A stretch of DNA of 64,000 nt. Origin: an uncultured Porphyromonadaceae bacterium. Lineage in GTDB: Bacteria > Bacteroidota > Bacteroidia > Bacteroidales > UBA11471. A model generated the notes under the pieces. It ran no database searches. It worked only from the letters and a program-made list of their open reading frames with translations, and was not told the origin of the DNA. Shown in pieces: positions 13,301 to 21,833 of this stretch. Made by a program: the position numbers and the translations under genes. Every line of letters begins with the position of its first letter. Position 1 is the first letter of the stretch. The stretch lies in the NCBI GenBank assembly GCA_900547555.1, contig URHG01000002.1, positions 62,001 through 126,000 of the forward strand, written 5' to 3'.

Positions 13301-16264
13301 TTATGTTTCGGAGGGTTTGATGACGATGCCTTCGCTTTTTTTTCCGTTGATTTTTACGGTAAGCGGCTGTTCGAATCGTACGACCCTCAGGAATTGCGTC
13401 TCTTGTACGGCCTCTTGGCGATCGAGGAAATTTTCGTCGTAGAGACAGTCTTTGATTTGCGGATTGAGCGTGAAGTAACCTACGCCGAAAGAGGTCAGGT
13501 TCTGGAAGAAGTGTGTTCCCTGACTCGGCTCGATGAAATAGTTCGATAAGGCGGTTTCGACGATAAGGCGGGCCGCCGATATATGTGGCCATTTGACGGG
13601 AATACCCAGTGCCGTGTCGCTCGAACCCCAGCGTCCGGGGCCTATGAGTATGTAATTTTCGCCGCGTTCGAGAAATGTTTTGTTTATCTTTTCTATTTCC
13701 CGGGCGATGAGCGAATTGTTCGATGACAAGAATCCATCGCTTTTGACATAGATGACATGGTGCAGGTCCGACATGATGCCGTGCCCCAGAGCCGAAGATG
13801 TTTTCAGCAAGAGGTCTTTTTCGTCGACCTCGTCGATTTCGTCGCTCCGCATCTCTTTCGTATCTACGATGGGTCGTATTTGCAACCAATACAGTGCACC
13901 GTGAGGGTGCTGTTCATTGGGCAGGATCCCGGCAAATTCTATCTCTACATGCCGGCCCATGTCGTGCGAACCGTATTCGAGCATCATTTCCAGTAGTGGC
14001 GATAGCGGGAAAATGTTGTGTTGCAGGATATTGGCGAAGGTAACGACTTTGCGTCCCCCTTCGTAATATCCGTCGCGTATGACTTGGTCGTAAGGGTCAA
14101 ACGTCGATACCATGCCGCGTAGGGAATTGTCGGCCTCGGCATCGCGTATCGAGAGACGCAAAAGGTTGAAACTGTCATCGACTTCGCAATGCTCTTGGAT
14201 ATTTTTCAGGTCGAGCGCATAGAAGCGGGTTTGCGTGTCTCGCAAGGCAAGGTCGAGGGTGCTGGTTTGCAGTACCTTGTTAGGGTGCTTGGGCGAAAAT
14301 CGTAAACTGCGTCCGCCGTCGACGATGTATTTTCCGAGACCTACGGCTATATCCACGACGCCGTCTTCGGCTTTTTCGTCGTTGATCGGGTAATAATTGA
14401 GCGACCGGCCGACACCCGCGAATGAGGGATAGTATCGGTCGCCGTATTGTGTACCTACTACTTCTTGTAAGATAATTGCCATTTTTTCTTGGTCGATGAC
14501 ATTCGATGTCGCCGTCATGTAGGCTTTACTGTCGGAGTAAAATACCGAGGCGTACACACCTTTCACGGCAGCTGACAACATGCGGTACATCTCTTCTCGG
14601 TCATCGAGGAACGGTATCATGTAGGTCGAGTATACGCCGGCGAAAGGCTGGTAATGCGAGTCTTCGAGTAGACTCGATGAACGCACGGCGATGGGCCGTC
14701 CTACGACCTCGAAAAAGGCCAGTATGTCTTCTTTGAGGCGTTCGGGCAAGGAGGCTTCGAGGAAGTGGTTGAGGATTTCTTCGTCGGGTAGGTCCGAGAG
14801 GGCGATTTGATAGAGATTATTGCTCTCCATGAATTCGTCGAAGAGGTCGGTACAAAGAACAACGGTTTTGGGAACAGAAACGCTTATTCCTTCGTAATCT
14901 TCAAGTACGGGGTGGCGTTTGATGAGTGAGTCGATAAATGCCAGACCGCGCCCTTTCCCTCCCAGCGAACCTTGCCCGATACGGGCGAAATTGGAGTATT
15001 TGTCGAAACGGTTTCGTTCGAAGATGGCAACTACGCCCCGGTTCTTCATTTTCCGATAGAGAACGATGGAGTCGAAGATTTCTTGTCGTATTTCGGGCAG
15101 CTCGTCGAGGTTATGAGGCCAGCGCCGACGAATGAATTCGGCCAGCGGGAAAAGGGCCCGGGAATAGAGCCAGCGGGAAATATGATTGCGCGAAGCGTGG
15201 TATAACAGCGATTCGGCGGGAATGGAAAGGATATTTTTTTGCAGGTCTTTCAGCTCTTTGATGCGCATGATGACCTCTCCGTTTTGCGGATTGATAAATT
15301 CAAAATCTCCGAAGCCGAAATTGCGCATGATGGCCTTACGCAAATCGACGGGAAGTTTTTTTGAATTTTTATCGAGGAAACATGCGTCGAGCGCAGCGGC
15401 TCCGGCCGCGTTCTCGGTATCGGACGATTCGATGATAATAGGAACGAACGGGTCTTTTTCCCTGACGTACGAGCAGAATTTAAGTCCGGCTTTCGCATCT
15501 TTCAATCCTTCGTGCATAAATGATACGTCCGATATGATTCCCAATATATTATTGGCGTATTTCTTATACATTTCCATCGCTTCTTCGTAGGAGCGGGCCA
15601 GTTTTATTTTGGGCCGTCCCCGCATACGCAACATCTGTTCGTGCTCATTGAGGGCTTCGGTCGAAAATATTTGGGATTGTTTCAGCACGAATTTGTATAG
15701 GTGGGGCAGTATCGAGGAATAGAACCGCACCGAGTCTTCGACCAGCATGATAATCTGTACGCCCGACTTGGTATCTTCTTCGATATTCATTTCGTCTTCG
15801 AGCAACTTGATGATGGCCAGTAACAAGTCGGCGTTTCCCAACCAACTGAAAACGTAATCGACACCGCTGAGGTCTTCTTTTTCCAATCGTCGGGAGACTT
15901 CCCGGGCAAAAGGGGTGAGCAGGACGATGGGAATATCGGGATAGTGGTGTTTGATTTCTTTGGCCTTTTCGTAGGTCTGACTGTGTTCGGCATCGGGAAT
16001 GGCGATGATGAGGTCGAACCTTTTTGTCGATAATTCCTTGAATGCGTCTTCGAGATTATTTACTTGTGTAACGCGGGGCGGGGAGCTAAGGTTGAGGGAC
16101 GTGTACTCGAAGAAAATCTGTTCTTCGACGCGGCCGTCTTCTTCGAGAATGAACGCATCGTAATAAGAGGCGACCAATAAAACGTTGAAGATGCGTTTCT
16201 GCATGAGGTTAGCAAAAGACGTATCTTTCAGGTATAGATGTTTGATGTTGTTTCCTTTGTCCAT
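13301..16264 (-). CDS. REC-REC-PPDK_N protein (PEP/pyruvate-binding domain, no His domain)
   Basis: A 987-residue cytosolic protein. Residues about 26-150 and 168-305 are two receiver-like domains. The second keeps an acidic pocket (VED near 175-177), a plausible phospho-acceptor D246 (IISDVSF) and K299; the first is more degenerate. From about 425 to 790 lies the ATP-grasp PPDK_N domain of PEP synthase and pyruvate phosphate dikinase, with GGKGRGLAF at 435-443 and the signature AVRSSSLLEDS...FAG.YST at 526-547. The swivelling His domain and the PEP-binding barrel are absent; the C-terminal 200 residues are unassigned apart from LIGPGRWGSSD. It therefore cannot be a complete PEP synthase. It has a TACCTTTG promoter upstream and the coiled-coil gene downstream. 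Confidence 0.8.
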   Translation of the reverse strand: MDKGNNIKHLYLKDTSFANLMQKRIFNVLLVASYYDAFILEEDGRVEEQIFFEYTSLNLSSPPRVTQVNNLEDAFKELSTKRFDLIIAIPDAEHSQTYEKAKEIKHHYPDIPIVLLTPFAREVSRRLEKEDLSGVDYVFSWLGNADLLLAIIKLLEDEMNIEEDTKSGVQIIMLVEDSVRFYSSILPHLYKFVLKQSQIFSTEALNEHEQMLRMRGRPKIKLARSYEEAMEMYKKYANNILGIISDVSFMHEGLKDAKAGLKFCSYVREKDPFVPIIIESSDTENAAGAAALDACFLDKNSKKLPVDLRKAIMRNFGFGDFEFINPQNGEVIMRIKELKDLQKNILSIPAESLLYHASRNHISRWLYSRALFPLAEFIRRRWPHNLDELPEIRQEIFDSIVLYRKMKNRGVVAIFERNRFDKYSNFARIGQGSLGGKGRGLAFIDSLIKRHPVLEDYEGISVSVPKTVVLCTDLFDEFMESNNLYQIALSDLPDEEILNHFLEASLPERLKEDILAFFEVVGRPIAVRSSSLLEDSHYQPFAGVYSTYMIPFLDDREEMYRMLSAAVKGVYASVFYSDSKAYMTATSNVIDQEKMAIILQEVVGTQYGDRYYPSFAGVGRSLNYYPINDEKAEDGVVDIAVGLGKYIVDGGRSLRFSPKHPNKVLQTSTLDLALRDTQTRFYALDLKNIQEHCEVDDSFNLLRLSIRDAEADNSLRGMVSTFDPYDQVIRDGYYEGGRKVVTFANILQHNIFPLSPLLEMMLEYGSHDMGRHVEIEFAGILPNEQHPHGALYWLQIRPIVDTKEMRSDEIDEVDEKDLLLKTSSALGHGIMSDLHHVIYVKSDGFLSSNNSLIAREIEKINKTFLERGENYILIGPGRWGSSDTALGIPVKWPHISAARLIVETALSNYFIEPSQGTHFFQNLTSFGVGYFTLNPQIKDCLYDENFLDRQEAVQETQFLRVVRFEQPLTVKINGKKSEGIVIKPSET

Positions 16265-16330
16265 AGTCTTCTTTGTTCGAGGAAATGGGTTAAGGGCCGG
16301 GTTGAATATCGGGCTCGTTTTTTACTCTTT

Positions 16331-16338
16331 CAAAGGTA
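16331..16338 (-). promoter_or_regulatory. Promoter -7 element TACCTTTG
   Basis: Minus-strand exact TAnnTTTG match with a leader of about 60 nt to the ATG at 16264. Confidence 0.6.
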
Positions 16339-16719
16339 TGAATATTTTTTGATTTGAAAAATTTAAAGGGTAAAAATCATTTGTTTTGAAAGAGTTATCT
16401 CTATTTTTTATGTTCCGTATCATGCTTTTCTTTGATATGGAGCTTCTTTTTCTTTTTAAGTCTCTGTTTTTAAAATATTTGTACCTATTAAAAAGAGTAA
16501 TCCTTTCGATGTAAAGCCTTTTTATCTGATAATGAACGAACAGATAAAAAAGTTCACCTCGAAGGGATATTTTATTTTCGGAAGATGTTATGTCGGTGGT
16601 TTTATAAAAAGAAATTGTTTGTCTCACAGATTTCGGAGAGAGTCCCGTTTTTATTTATGGCATCTAAAAAGTCTACATATTAGCCATAAAAAATCCACAT
16701 GAGATCGAGTATCTCTGCT

Positions 16720-16727
16720 TATTTTTG
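16720..16727 (+). promoter_or_regulatory. GH43 promoter -7 element TATTTTTG
   Basis: Matches TAnnTTTG; leader of about 55 nt to the ATG at 16790. Confidence 0.5.
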
Positions 16728-16789
16728 AAAATCCTGATGACTTCCATCGGTTCACAGAATTGAAATGTAATACCATAAAGCTACATCGT

Positions 16790-18787
16790 ATGAAAAATTT
16801 CCCCCGATTATTCGATTTTCTGTTTCTCTGTTGTTTGTCCGTGTTTATCTCATCTTGCTCTACGGCTTTGGAGAGTACGGCCTATCTGTCGTCCGATAAC
16901 GGCGACGGTACTTATACCAATCCGGTTATACAGGCCGACTATCCCGATCCCGATATAATCAGGGTCGGAGAAGATTATTATATGGTAAGCTCTTCGTTTG
17001 TCGCCATGCCCGGAATTCCTGTTTGCCATTCCAAAGATTTGATCAATTGGGAAGTCATAGGGCATGCCTATGACAGCATCACATTCCGTCCGCAATACCG
17101 TATGGAAGGTGGGAAAACGGCGTATAGTCGTCTTTGTTGGGCGCCGACGATAAGATATTACGACGGCATCTATTATATCGGTGTGAATATCGCCGATGAC
17201 GGATTTGTCATGTTCAAGAGTAACAGACCCGAAGGACCGTATACTATGCATAAGTTCGACAAGCGTTTATACGACCCGGGTTTCTTTATCGATGACGATG
17301 GAAAGAAATATGTTACGCATGGCAAAAACAAAATTTATCTTACCCGTTTAAAAGACGACGCTACGGGAGTATTGAATCCCGACGATAAAGGAACATTGAT
17401 ACTGACGGCGCCCGAGGGATACGGCCATCTGTTCGAGGGTTGCCATACATATAAAAGAAACGGTTGGTATTATATATTCAATCCGGCATTGGGGTATGAT
17501 GGGGTGCAGATGATAAGTCGTTCGCGGAATCTTTATGGCCCTTATGAGACGAAAGTATTGATCGACGATGATATAAATTATGCCGATGCCGGTGTACATC
17601 AGGGTGGCTATGTAGAGACTCTCGAAGGCGAATCGTGGGCATATACGTTCCAAGATCGCGACTATATGGGGCGATGTCTCATGTTGTATCCGATGAAATG
17701 GGAAAACGACTGGCCGGTGGTAGGCTCGGAAGGGAAATCTGGAAAAGGAGTGGTAACGTATCGCAAACCTGCGGTCGGGGCAGGTCGGGGTATGTGTTAT
17801 CCGCAGCATTCCGATGATTTCGATGCCGCCGAGTTATCGCAAGTATGGGAGTTCAACCATGTTCCGCACAAAAAGAAGTGGAGTTTGACCGACCGGCCGG
17901 GTTATTTCCGCATCTATGCCCAGTCGGCGCCGTGTTTCGGAGAAGCCCGTAATTCGCTTACTCAGAAAGTCAGCGGGCCGTATAGTACAGCTACCGTAGC
18001 TCTCGAATTGAAGGGTTTGCAAGAGAATGATTTTGCTGGTATGGGAATTATGGGAAGGCCCATGTATCAGTTGGGCGTCCGTAAAAAGTCGAATGGTAAT
18101 TGGTTGGAGTTCCGTTCCGGAGATTGGACGGGAGAGAATGTTAACGATAGTTTGCTACTGGATACGGAGCGGATTTATCTCCGCACCGAAATTACGAAAC
18201 AAGGGTCTCAACTGTTTTATTACAGTCTTGATAACCGCACGTTCCATCGTTTCGGCCTCGAAGGAACGTCTAATTTCTGGGGTTATTTGGGAATACGTCA
18301 TGCGTTGTGTTGTTATAATGTTGCAAAAGGTGCTCCTTGCGGATATGCCGATTTCGATTTCTTTCAAATAGAAAGTACACGGCGGGGAAATCATTACGAT
18401 GCGTTTGTCGGGGTGGATTTTTCGCAATATGACGACCGGGAGGGGTTGTTGCTGGTTCGTCCTCATCGTAAAAGACCCATGCAGCATTTTGAGAAAATTG
18501 TATCGGGCGATTGGCTTGTGTTCAATAATTTACATTTTAAGAAGAAGCCTCGGACGGTTGCGATTGAGTTGCGGGCAGAAACTTCCGGTGTGGAAATAGA
18601 ACTTCGAGAAGAGTCGATCGATGGACGATTGTTGGCTGTATGCCGGGTTGAGAAAAGTAAAAATTTGAAAGAATGGGAAAAACAGGTTTTCACCGTAGAT
18701 AAAATAAAAAAGGGTCGGACGAAGGTTTATTTCTTGTTCAAAGGCGATTGTAAGGGCCTTTCCGTGAAAAGTTTTGTCTTTGAGTAA
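16790..18787 (+). CDS. Family 43 glycoside hydrolase lipoprotein (beta-xylosidase/arabinofuranosidase type)
   Basis: A 665-residue exported lipoprotein: signal peptide with lipobox ISSC (Cys23). Residues 40-330 are the five-bladed GH43 propeller. The three catalytic carboxylates are readable: general base D53 in YPDPDII, pKa modulator D162 in YDPGFFIDDDG, and general acid E216 in HLFEGCHTYK. Residues about 355-545 look like the C-terminal beta-sandwich found in GH43 xylosidases, and a further beta domain follows. Substrate is probably a xylan or arabinan side chain. There is no SusC/SusD pair or other glycosidase nearby, so it stands outside a polysaccharide utilisation locus. The ATG at 16790 is preferred to 16760 because it begins the signal peptide. 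Confidence 0.85.
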   Translation: MKNFPRLFDFLFLCCLSVFISSCSTALESTAYLSSDNGDGTYTNPVIQADYPDPDIIRVGEDYYMVSSSFVAMPGIPVCHSKDLINWEVIGHAYDSITFRPQYRMEGGKTAYSRLCWAPTIRYYDGIYYIGVNIADDGFVMFKSNRPEGPYTMHKFDKRLYDPGFFIDDDGKKYVTHGKNKIYLTRLKDDATGVLNPDDKGTLILTAPEGYGHLFEGCHTYKRNGWYYIFNPALGYDGVQMISRSRNLYGPYETKVLIDDDINYADAGVHQGGYVETLEGESWAYTFQDRDYMGRCLMLYPMKWENDWPVVGSEGKSGKGVVTYRKPAVGAGRGMCYPQHSDDFDAAELSQVWEFNHVPHKKKWSLTDRPGYFRIYAQSAPCFGEARNSLTQKVSGPYSTATVALELKGLQENDFAGMGIMGRPMYQLGVRKKSNGNWLEFRSGDWTGENVNDSLLLDTERIYLRTEITKQGSQLFYYSLDNRTFHRFGLEGTSNFWGYLGIRHALCCYNVAKGAPCGYADFDFFQIESTRRGNHYDAFVGVDFSQYDDREGLLLVRPHRKRPMQHFEKIVSGDWLVFNNLHFKKKPRTVAIELRAETSGVEIELREESIDGRLLAVCRVEKSKNLKEWEKQVFTVDKIKKGRTKVYFLFKGDCKGLSVKSFVFE

Positions 18788-18840
18788 ATGAAAAGCGGAA
18801 GTGTGCCGAAAAGAGATAACGGTGCACTTCTCCGCCCGGC

Positions 18841-19266
18841 TTGTCATTCCGAGTGAGACTGTGGTCGGCGAGGAATCTCTTCGTTTTCCCGACAATCCCG
18901 TTTTTCGCGAATAGAATTCTGTCTTGTGTTTTTGAGATGTTTCGCTGCTGCTTGAATGTCATTCCGAGTGAGGGCGTGAGCCCGACGAGGAATCCCCTAC
19001 TCTTTATTGGTTGAGATTCTTCATTCCGCTTACGCTACATTCAGAATGACATTACTGTCATCTCGAATGCAGGTGAGAGATCTCATGCTATACCTCACTT
19101 GGTAGGAGATTCTTCGGTGTTCCACACCTCAGAATGACGTTGTACCGTAAAGTACTACAACGTCTGTCATTCCGAAGCGTATGCGAGGAATCTTATGAGA
19201 AATGTATGTTTAGTAGGAGATTCTTCATTTCACTTCGCTCCATTCAGAATGACATTATTGTCATTT
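18841..19266. repeat. Cluster of TCATTCCGAG/GATTCTTC intergenic repeats
   Basis: Several units in alternating orientation. One arm reads TGTCATTCCGAGTG...GAGGAATCTC; the other is roughly its reverse complement, GGAGATTCTTC...CATTCAGAATGACA, so each unit can fold into a hairpin about 90 nt long. The clearest unit is 19165-19254 (TGTCATTCCGA paired with TCAGAATGACA, 10 of 11). The block 19144-19264 is nearly identical to 55637-55756. Confidence 0.85.
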
Positions 19267-19410
19267 ATAGTGGTATGCGAGGCTCCCCCGATTCTACCAT
19301 TTTGTTCGAGATGTTTTGTGTTGTTTGGTAACGATGCGGAGCTCTCTGTTGTGGGGTTTCCTTTTTAGTCATTGTCAAAATGGTAATTTGGAGGGAAAGT
19401 AAAAAACAAA

Positions 19411-19446
19411 AGAGGGGGGTGCTCTTACTTGTGAGAGCACCCCCTC
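19411..19446 (-). terminator. hppA intrinsic terminator
   Basis: Stem GGGGGTGCTCT/AGAGCACCCCC (19415-19425 with 19434-19444); on the minus strand it is followed by a T-rich run. Lies 16 bp after the hppA stop. Confidence 0.85.
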
Positions 19447-19461
19447 CCTCTTAAAATACAT

Positions 19462-21663
19462 TTAGAACAGACTCCATGCAACGGTAAGTCCCGCCATGAC
19501 GATGGCAACCATGCTCATGAGTTTGATGAGGATATTGAGGCTGGGTCCCGAAGTATCTTTGAAAGGATCGCCGACAGTGTCTCCTACGACGGTTGCTTTG
19601 TGTACTTCACCGCCTTTCCCTCCCAAGTTCCCTTCTTCGGTATATTTCTTGGCATTGTCCCATGCTCCACCGGCGTTTGCCATGAAAATAGCGAGGACAA
19701 ATCCGGCCCCCAATCCGCCGACCAGCAGACCGATGACACCCGGTACACCGAATATCAAACCGGTAAGTACGGGAGCGATGATGGCAAGAAGAGAAGGAAA
19801 TATCATTTCGCGCTGGGCGCCTTTTGTCGAGATCTCGACACAGCGGGCATAATCGGGTTGTGCTTCTCCGGTAAGAATACCTTTGATTTCCCGGAATTGC
19901 CGGCGTACTTCCTCTACCATGTGCGCTGCGGCACGGCCAACGGCGTTCATGGTTAATCCGCAGAATAGAAAAGCCATCATCGAACCGATGAAAATGCCCG
20001 AGAGTACTTTCGGATTCATCAGCGTGATGTCATAGTAGTACATGAAATCGGTGAATGAGGCGTTATGTACATCTACGGCACGCTCTCCGATTGTCAGAGT
20101 TTCTTGTCCCATGCGGGTGAGACCGATACGTATTTCTTCTATATAGGAGGCCAGTAGGGCGAGACCGGTGAGGGCGGCCGAACCGATGGCGAACCCTTTT
20201 CCGGTGGCGGCGGTCGTGTTACCCAGAGAGTCGAGTGCATCGGTGCGGGAACGGACATCTTTGCCGAGATTGCTCATTTCGGCGTTTCCTCCCGCATTGT
20301 CGGCGATAGGTCCGTATGCATCGGTGGCAAGGGTGATACCCAATGTCGATAACATTCCTACGGCGGCAATGCCTATACCGTAAAGACCTATCGATACATT
20401 GGCGAAATCGAAACCGGCAGCAAACCAGTAAGAGAGTATGATACCGCATACGACGGCCAAGACGGGTATCGTCGTCGAAATCATGCCCAAACCGATACCC
20501 GAGATGATAACGGTCGCCGGGCCGGTTTTTCCGCTCTCTGCAAGTTTCTGTGTGGGACGGTATGATTGCGAAGTGTAGTATTCGGTCGAACGTCCGATGA
20601 CGATTCCTACAAGTAGACCGATGACGACGGCACAGCTTATATAGAACCAGTTTTGTAATTGCAAGGCCCATAGAATGACGAAAGTTGCGACGACGATGAG
20701 TATCGAACTCAGGTTGATACCGGTCGAGAGCGATTTCAGAAGATCTTTCAACTTGGCATCATCTCGGGTCCGAACCGTGAATATTCCGATGATGGAGAGA
20801 ATGATTCCTACGGCGGCAATGAGCATCGGGGCGATAACCGCCTTGAATTGCATGGCACTGTCGCCGCTCCCGATAAATGCAGCCGCTCCGAGAGCCGAGG
20901 TGGCAAGTATCGATCCGCAGTACGATTCGTACAGGTCGGCCCCCATACCGGCAACGTCGCCTACATTATCTCCTACGTTGTCGGCGATGGTTGCGGGGTT
21001 TCTCGGATCATCTTCGGGAATTCCCGCTTCGACTTTCCCGACGAGGTCTGCTCCCACGTCGGCAGCTTTGGTATAAATGCCGCCACCGACGCGTGCGAAA
21101 AGGGCTTGTGTCGAAGCTCCCATACCGAAGGTGAGCATGGTCGTGGTGATGACACAGAGTTTAGATGTGGCATTCATTGCATCGGCTGGGATAAAGTAGT
21201 CGAGCAGAAGATACCAAAATGAAATATCGAGCAGCCCCAGTCCTACGACGACAAGGCCCATGACGGCACCGCTGCGGAACGCGATGCGTAACCCCCGGTT
21301 GAGCGATTGCCGGGCAGCATTGGCTGTTCGTGCCGAAGCGTATGTCGCTGTTTTCATACCCAGAAATCCGGCCAGTCCCGAAAAGAATCCGCCGGTCAGG
21401 AATGCTACCGGAACCCAGTGATTTTGCAGATTGAACCCGTAGGCCATGATCGAAAAGAAGATGACCAACCCGAGAAATACAAGACCTACGATCTTATATT
21501 GTTGTTTCAAGTATGACATGGCACCGGTGCGCACGAAAGAAGCGATACGTTGCATTGTTTCGGTACCTTCGCTTTCGCGCATCATTTGCTTGAAAAAATA
21601 CCATGCCAATATCAGGGCGAGGAGAGATGCTGCCGGCACGATCCAAAATAGGGAAGTTTCCAT
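19462..21663 (-). CDS. hppA: Membrane-bound ion-translocating pyrophosphatase, K+-dependent type
   Basis: Hydrolyses pyrophosphate and uses the energy to pump H+ and/or Na+ across the inner membrane. The 733-residue protein has about 16 membrane segments and all core signatures: [11 protein letters not shown] at 202-212, the Mg-PPi ligands in DNVGDNVGD at 228-236, and [12 protein letters not shown] at 448-459. In [10 protein letters not shown] (481-490) the positions that separate the classes are Ala and Gly, the K+-dependent combination, rather than Lys and Thr. Some gut Bacteroides enzymes of this class pump both Na+ and H+; whether this one does cannot be read here. It is a single-gene transcript with its own terminator; a weak promoter match lies at 21687-21694. 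Confidence 0.95.
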   Translation of the reverse strand: METSLFWIVPAASLLALILAWYFFKQMMRESEGTETMQRIASFVRTGAMSYLKQQYKIVGLVFLGLVIFFSIMAYGFNLQNHWVPVAFLTGGFFSGLAGFLGMKTATYASARTANAARQSLNRGLRIAFRSGAVMGLVVVGLGLLDISFWYLLLDYFIPADAMNATSKLCVITTTMLTFGMGASTQALFARVGGGIYTKAADVGADLVGKVEAGIPEDDPRNPATIADNVGDNVGDVAGMGADLYESYCGSILATSALGAAAFIGSGDSAMQFKAVIAPMLIAAVGIILSIIGIFTVRTRDDAKLKDLLKSLSTGINLSSILIVVATFVILWALQLQNWFYISCAVVIGLLVGIVIGRSTEYYTSQSYRPTQKLAESGKTGPATVIISGIGLGMISTTIPVLAVVCGIILSYWFAAGFDFANVSIGLYGIGIAAVGMLSTLGITLATDAYGPIADNAGGNAEMSNLGKDVRSRTDALDSLGNTTAATGKGFAIGSAALTGLALLASYIEEIRIGLTRMGQETLTIGERAVDVHNASFTDFMYYYDITLMNPKVLSGIFIGSMMAFLFCGLTMNAVGRAAAHMVEEVRRQFREIKGILTGEAQPDYARCVEISTKGAQREMIFPSLLAIIAPVLTGLIFGVPGVIGLLVGGLGAGFVLAIFMANAGGAWDNAKKYTEEGNLGGKGGEVHKATVVGDTVGDPFKDTSGPSLNILIKLMSMVAIVMAGLTVAWSLF

Positions 21664-21686
21664 AGATATCAGATTAAAGTTTGCAA

Positions 21687-21694
21687 TAAAGATA
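21687..21694 (-). promoter_or_regulatory. Weak hppA promoter -7 candidate TATCTTTA
   Basis: One mismatch from TAnnTTTG on the minus strand, 24 bp upstream of the hppA start. Confidence 0.35.
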
Positions 21695-21776
21695 GGAAAA
21701 TTTTTAAACGGATCAATATTTTTAGGAATATATAAGGTTTCGATTTATAGTACTTCGTTTATGTTTAAAACAAATT

Positions 21777-21812
21777 AAAAAGCGGCGGTACACTGAATGT
21801 GTACCGCCGTTT
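21777..21812 (-). terminator. carB intrinsic terminator
   Basis: CGGCGGTACAC/GTGTACCGCCG (21783-21793 with 21799-21809), 5-nt loop, followed on the minus strand by a T-run. 22 bp after the carB stop. Confidence 0.9.
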
Positions 21813-21833
21813 CTCTGTATAGGGAGTTGTTGC

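Larger units (their letters stand above)
16265..16789. other. 525-bp divergent intergenic region
   Basis: AT-rich region between the REC-REC-PPDK_N operon and the GH43 gene. It holds the two opposing promoter elements and a short inverted repeat GAGAT/ATCTC (16701-16715) just upstream of the GH43 promoter. I see no RNA gene and no convincing coding sequence. Confidence 0.6.
18788..19461. other. Non-coding region with repeat cluster
   Basis: 674 bp between GH43 and hppA. It begins with an imperfect hairpin (about 18792-18832) that may end the GH43 transcript, then contains the intergenic repeat cluster, and ends in the hppA terminator. Short open frames here are translations of repeats. Confidence 0.7.

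Noticed and set aside
16322..16627. 101-codon minus-strand frame upstream of the REC-REC-PPDK_N gene
   Set aside because: It overlaps the promoter at 16331-16338, is Lys/Asn/Ile-rich as expected of AT-rich non-coding DNA, and shows no domain.
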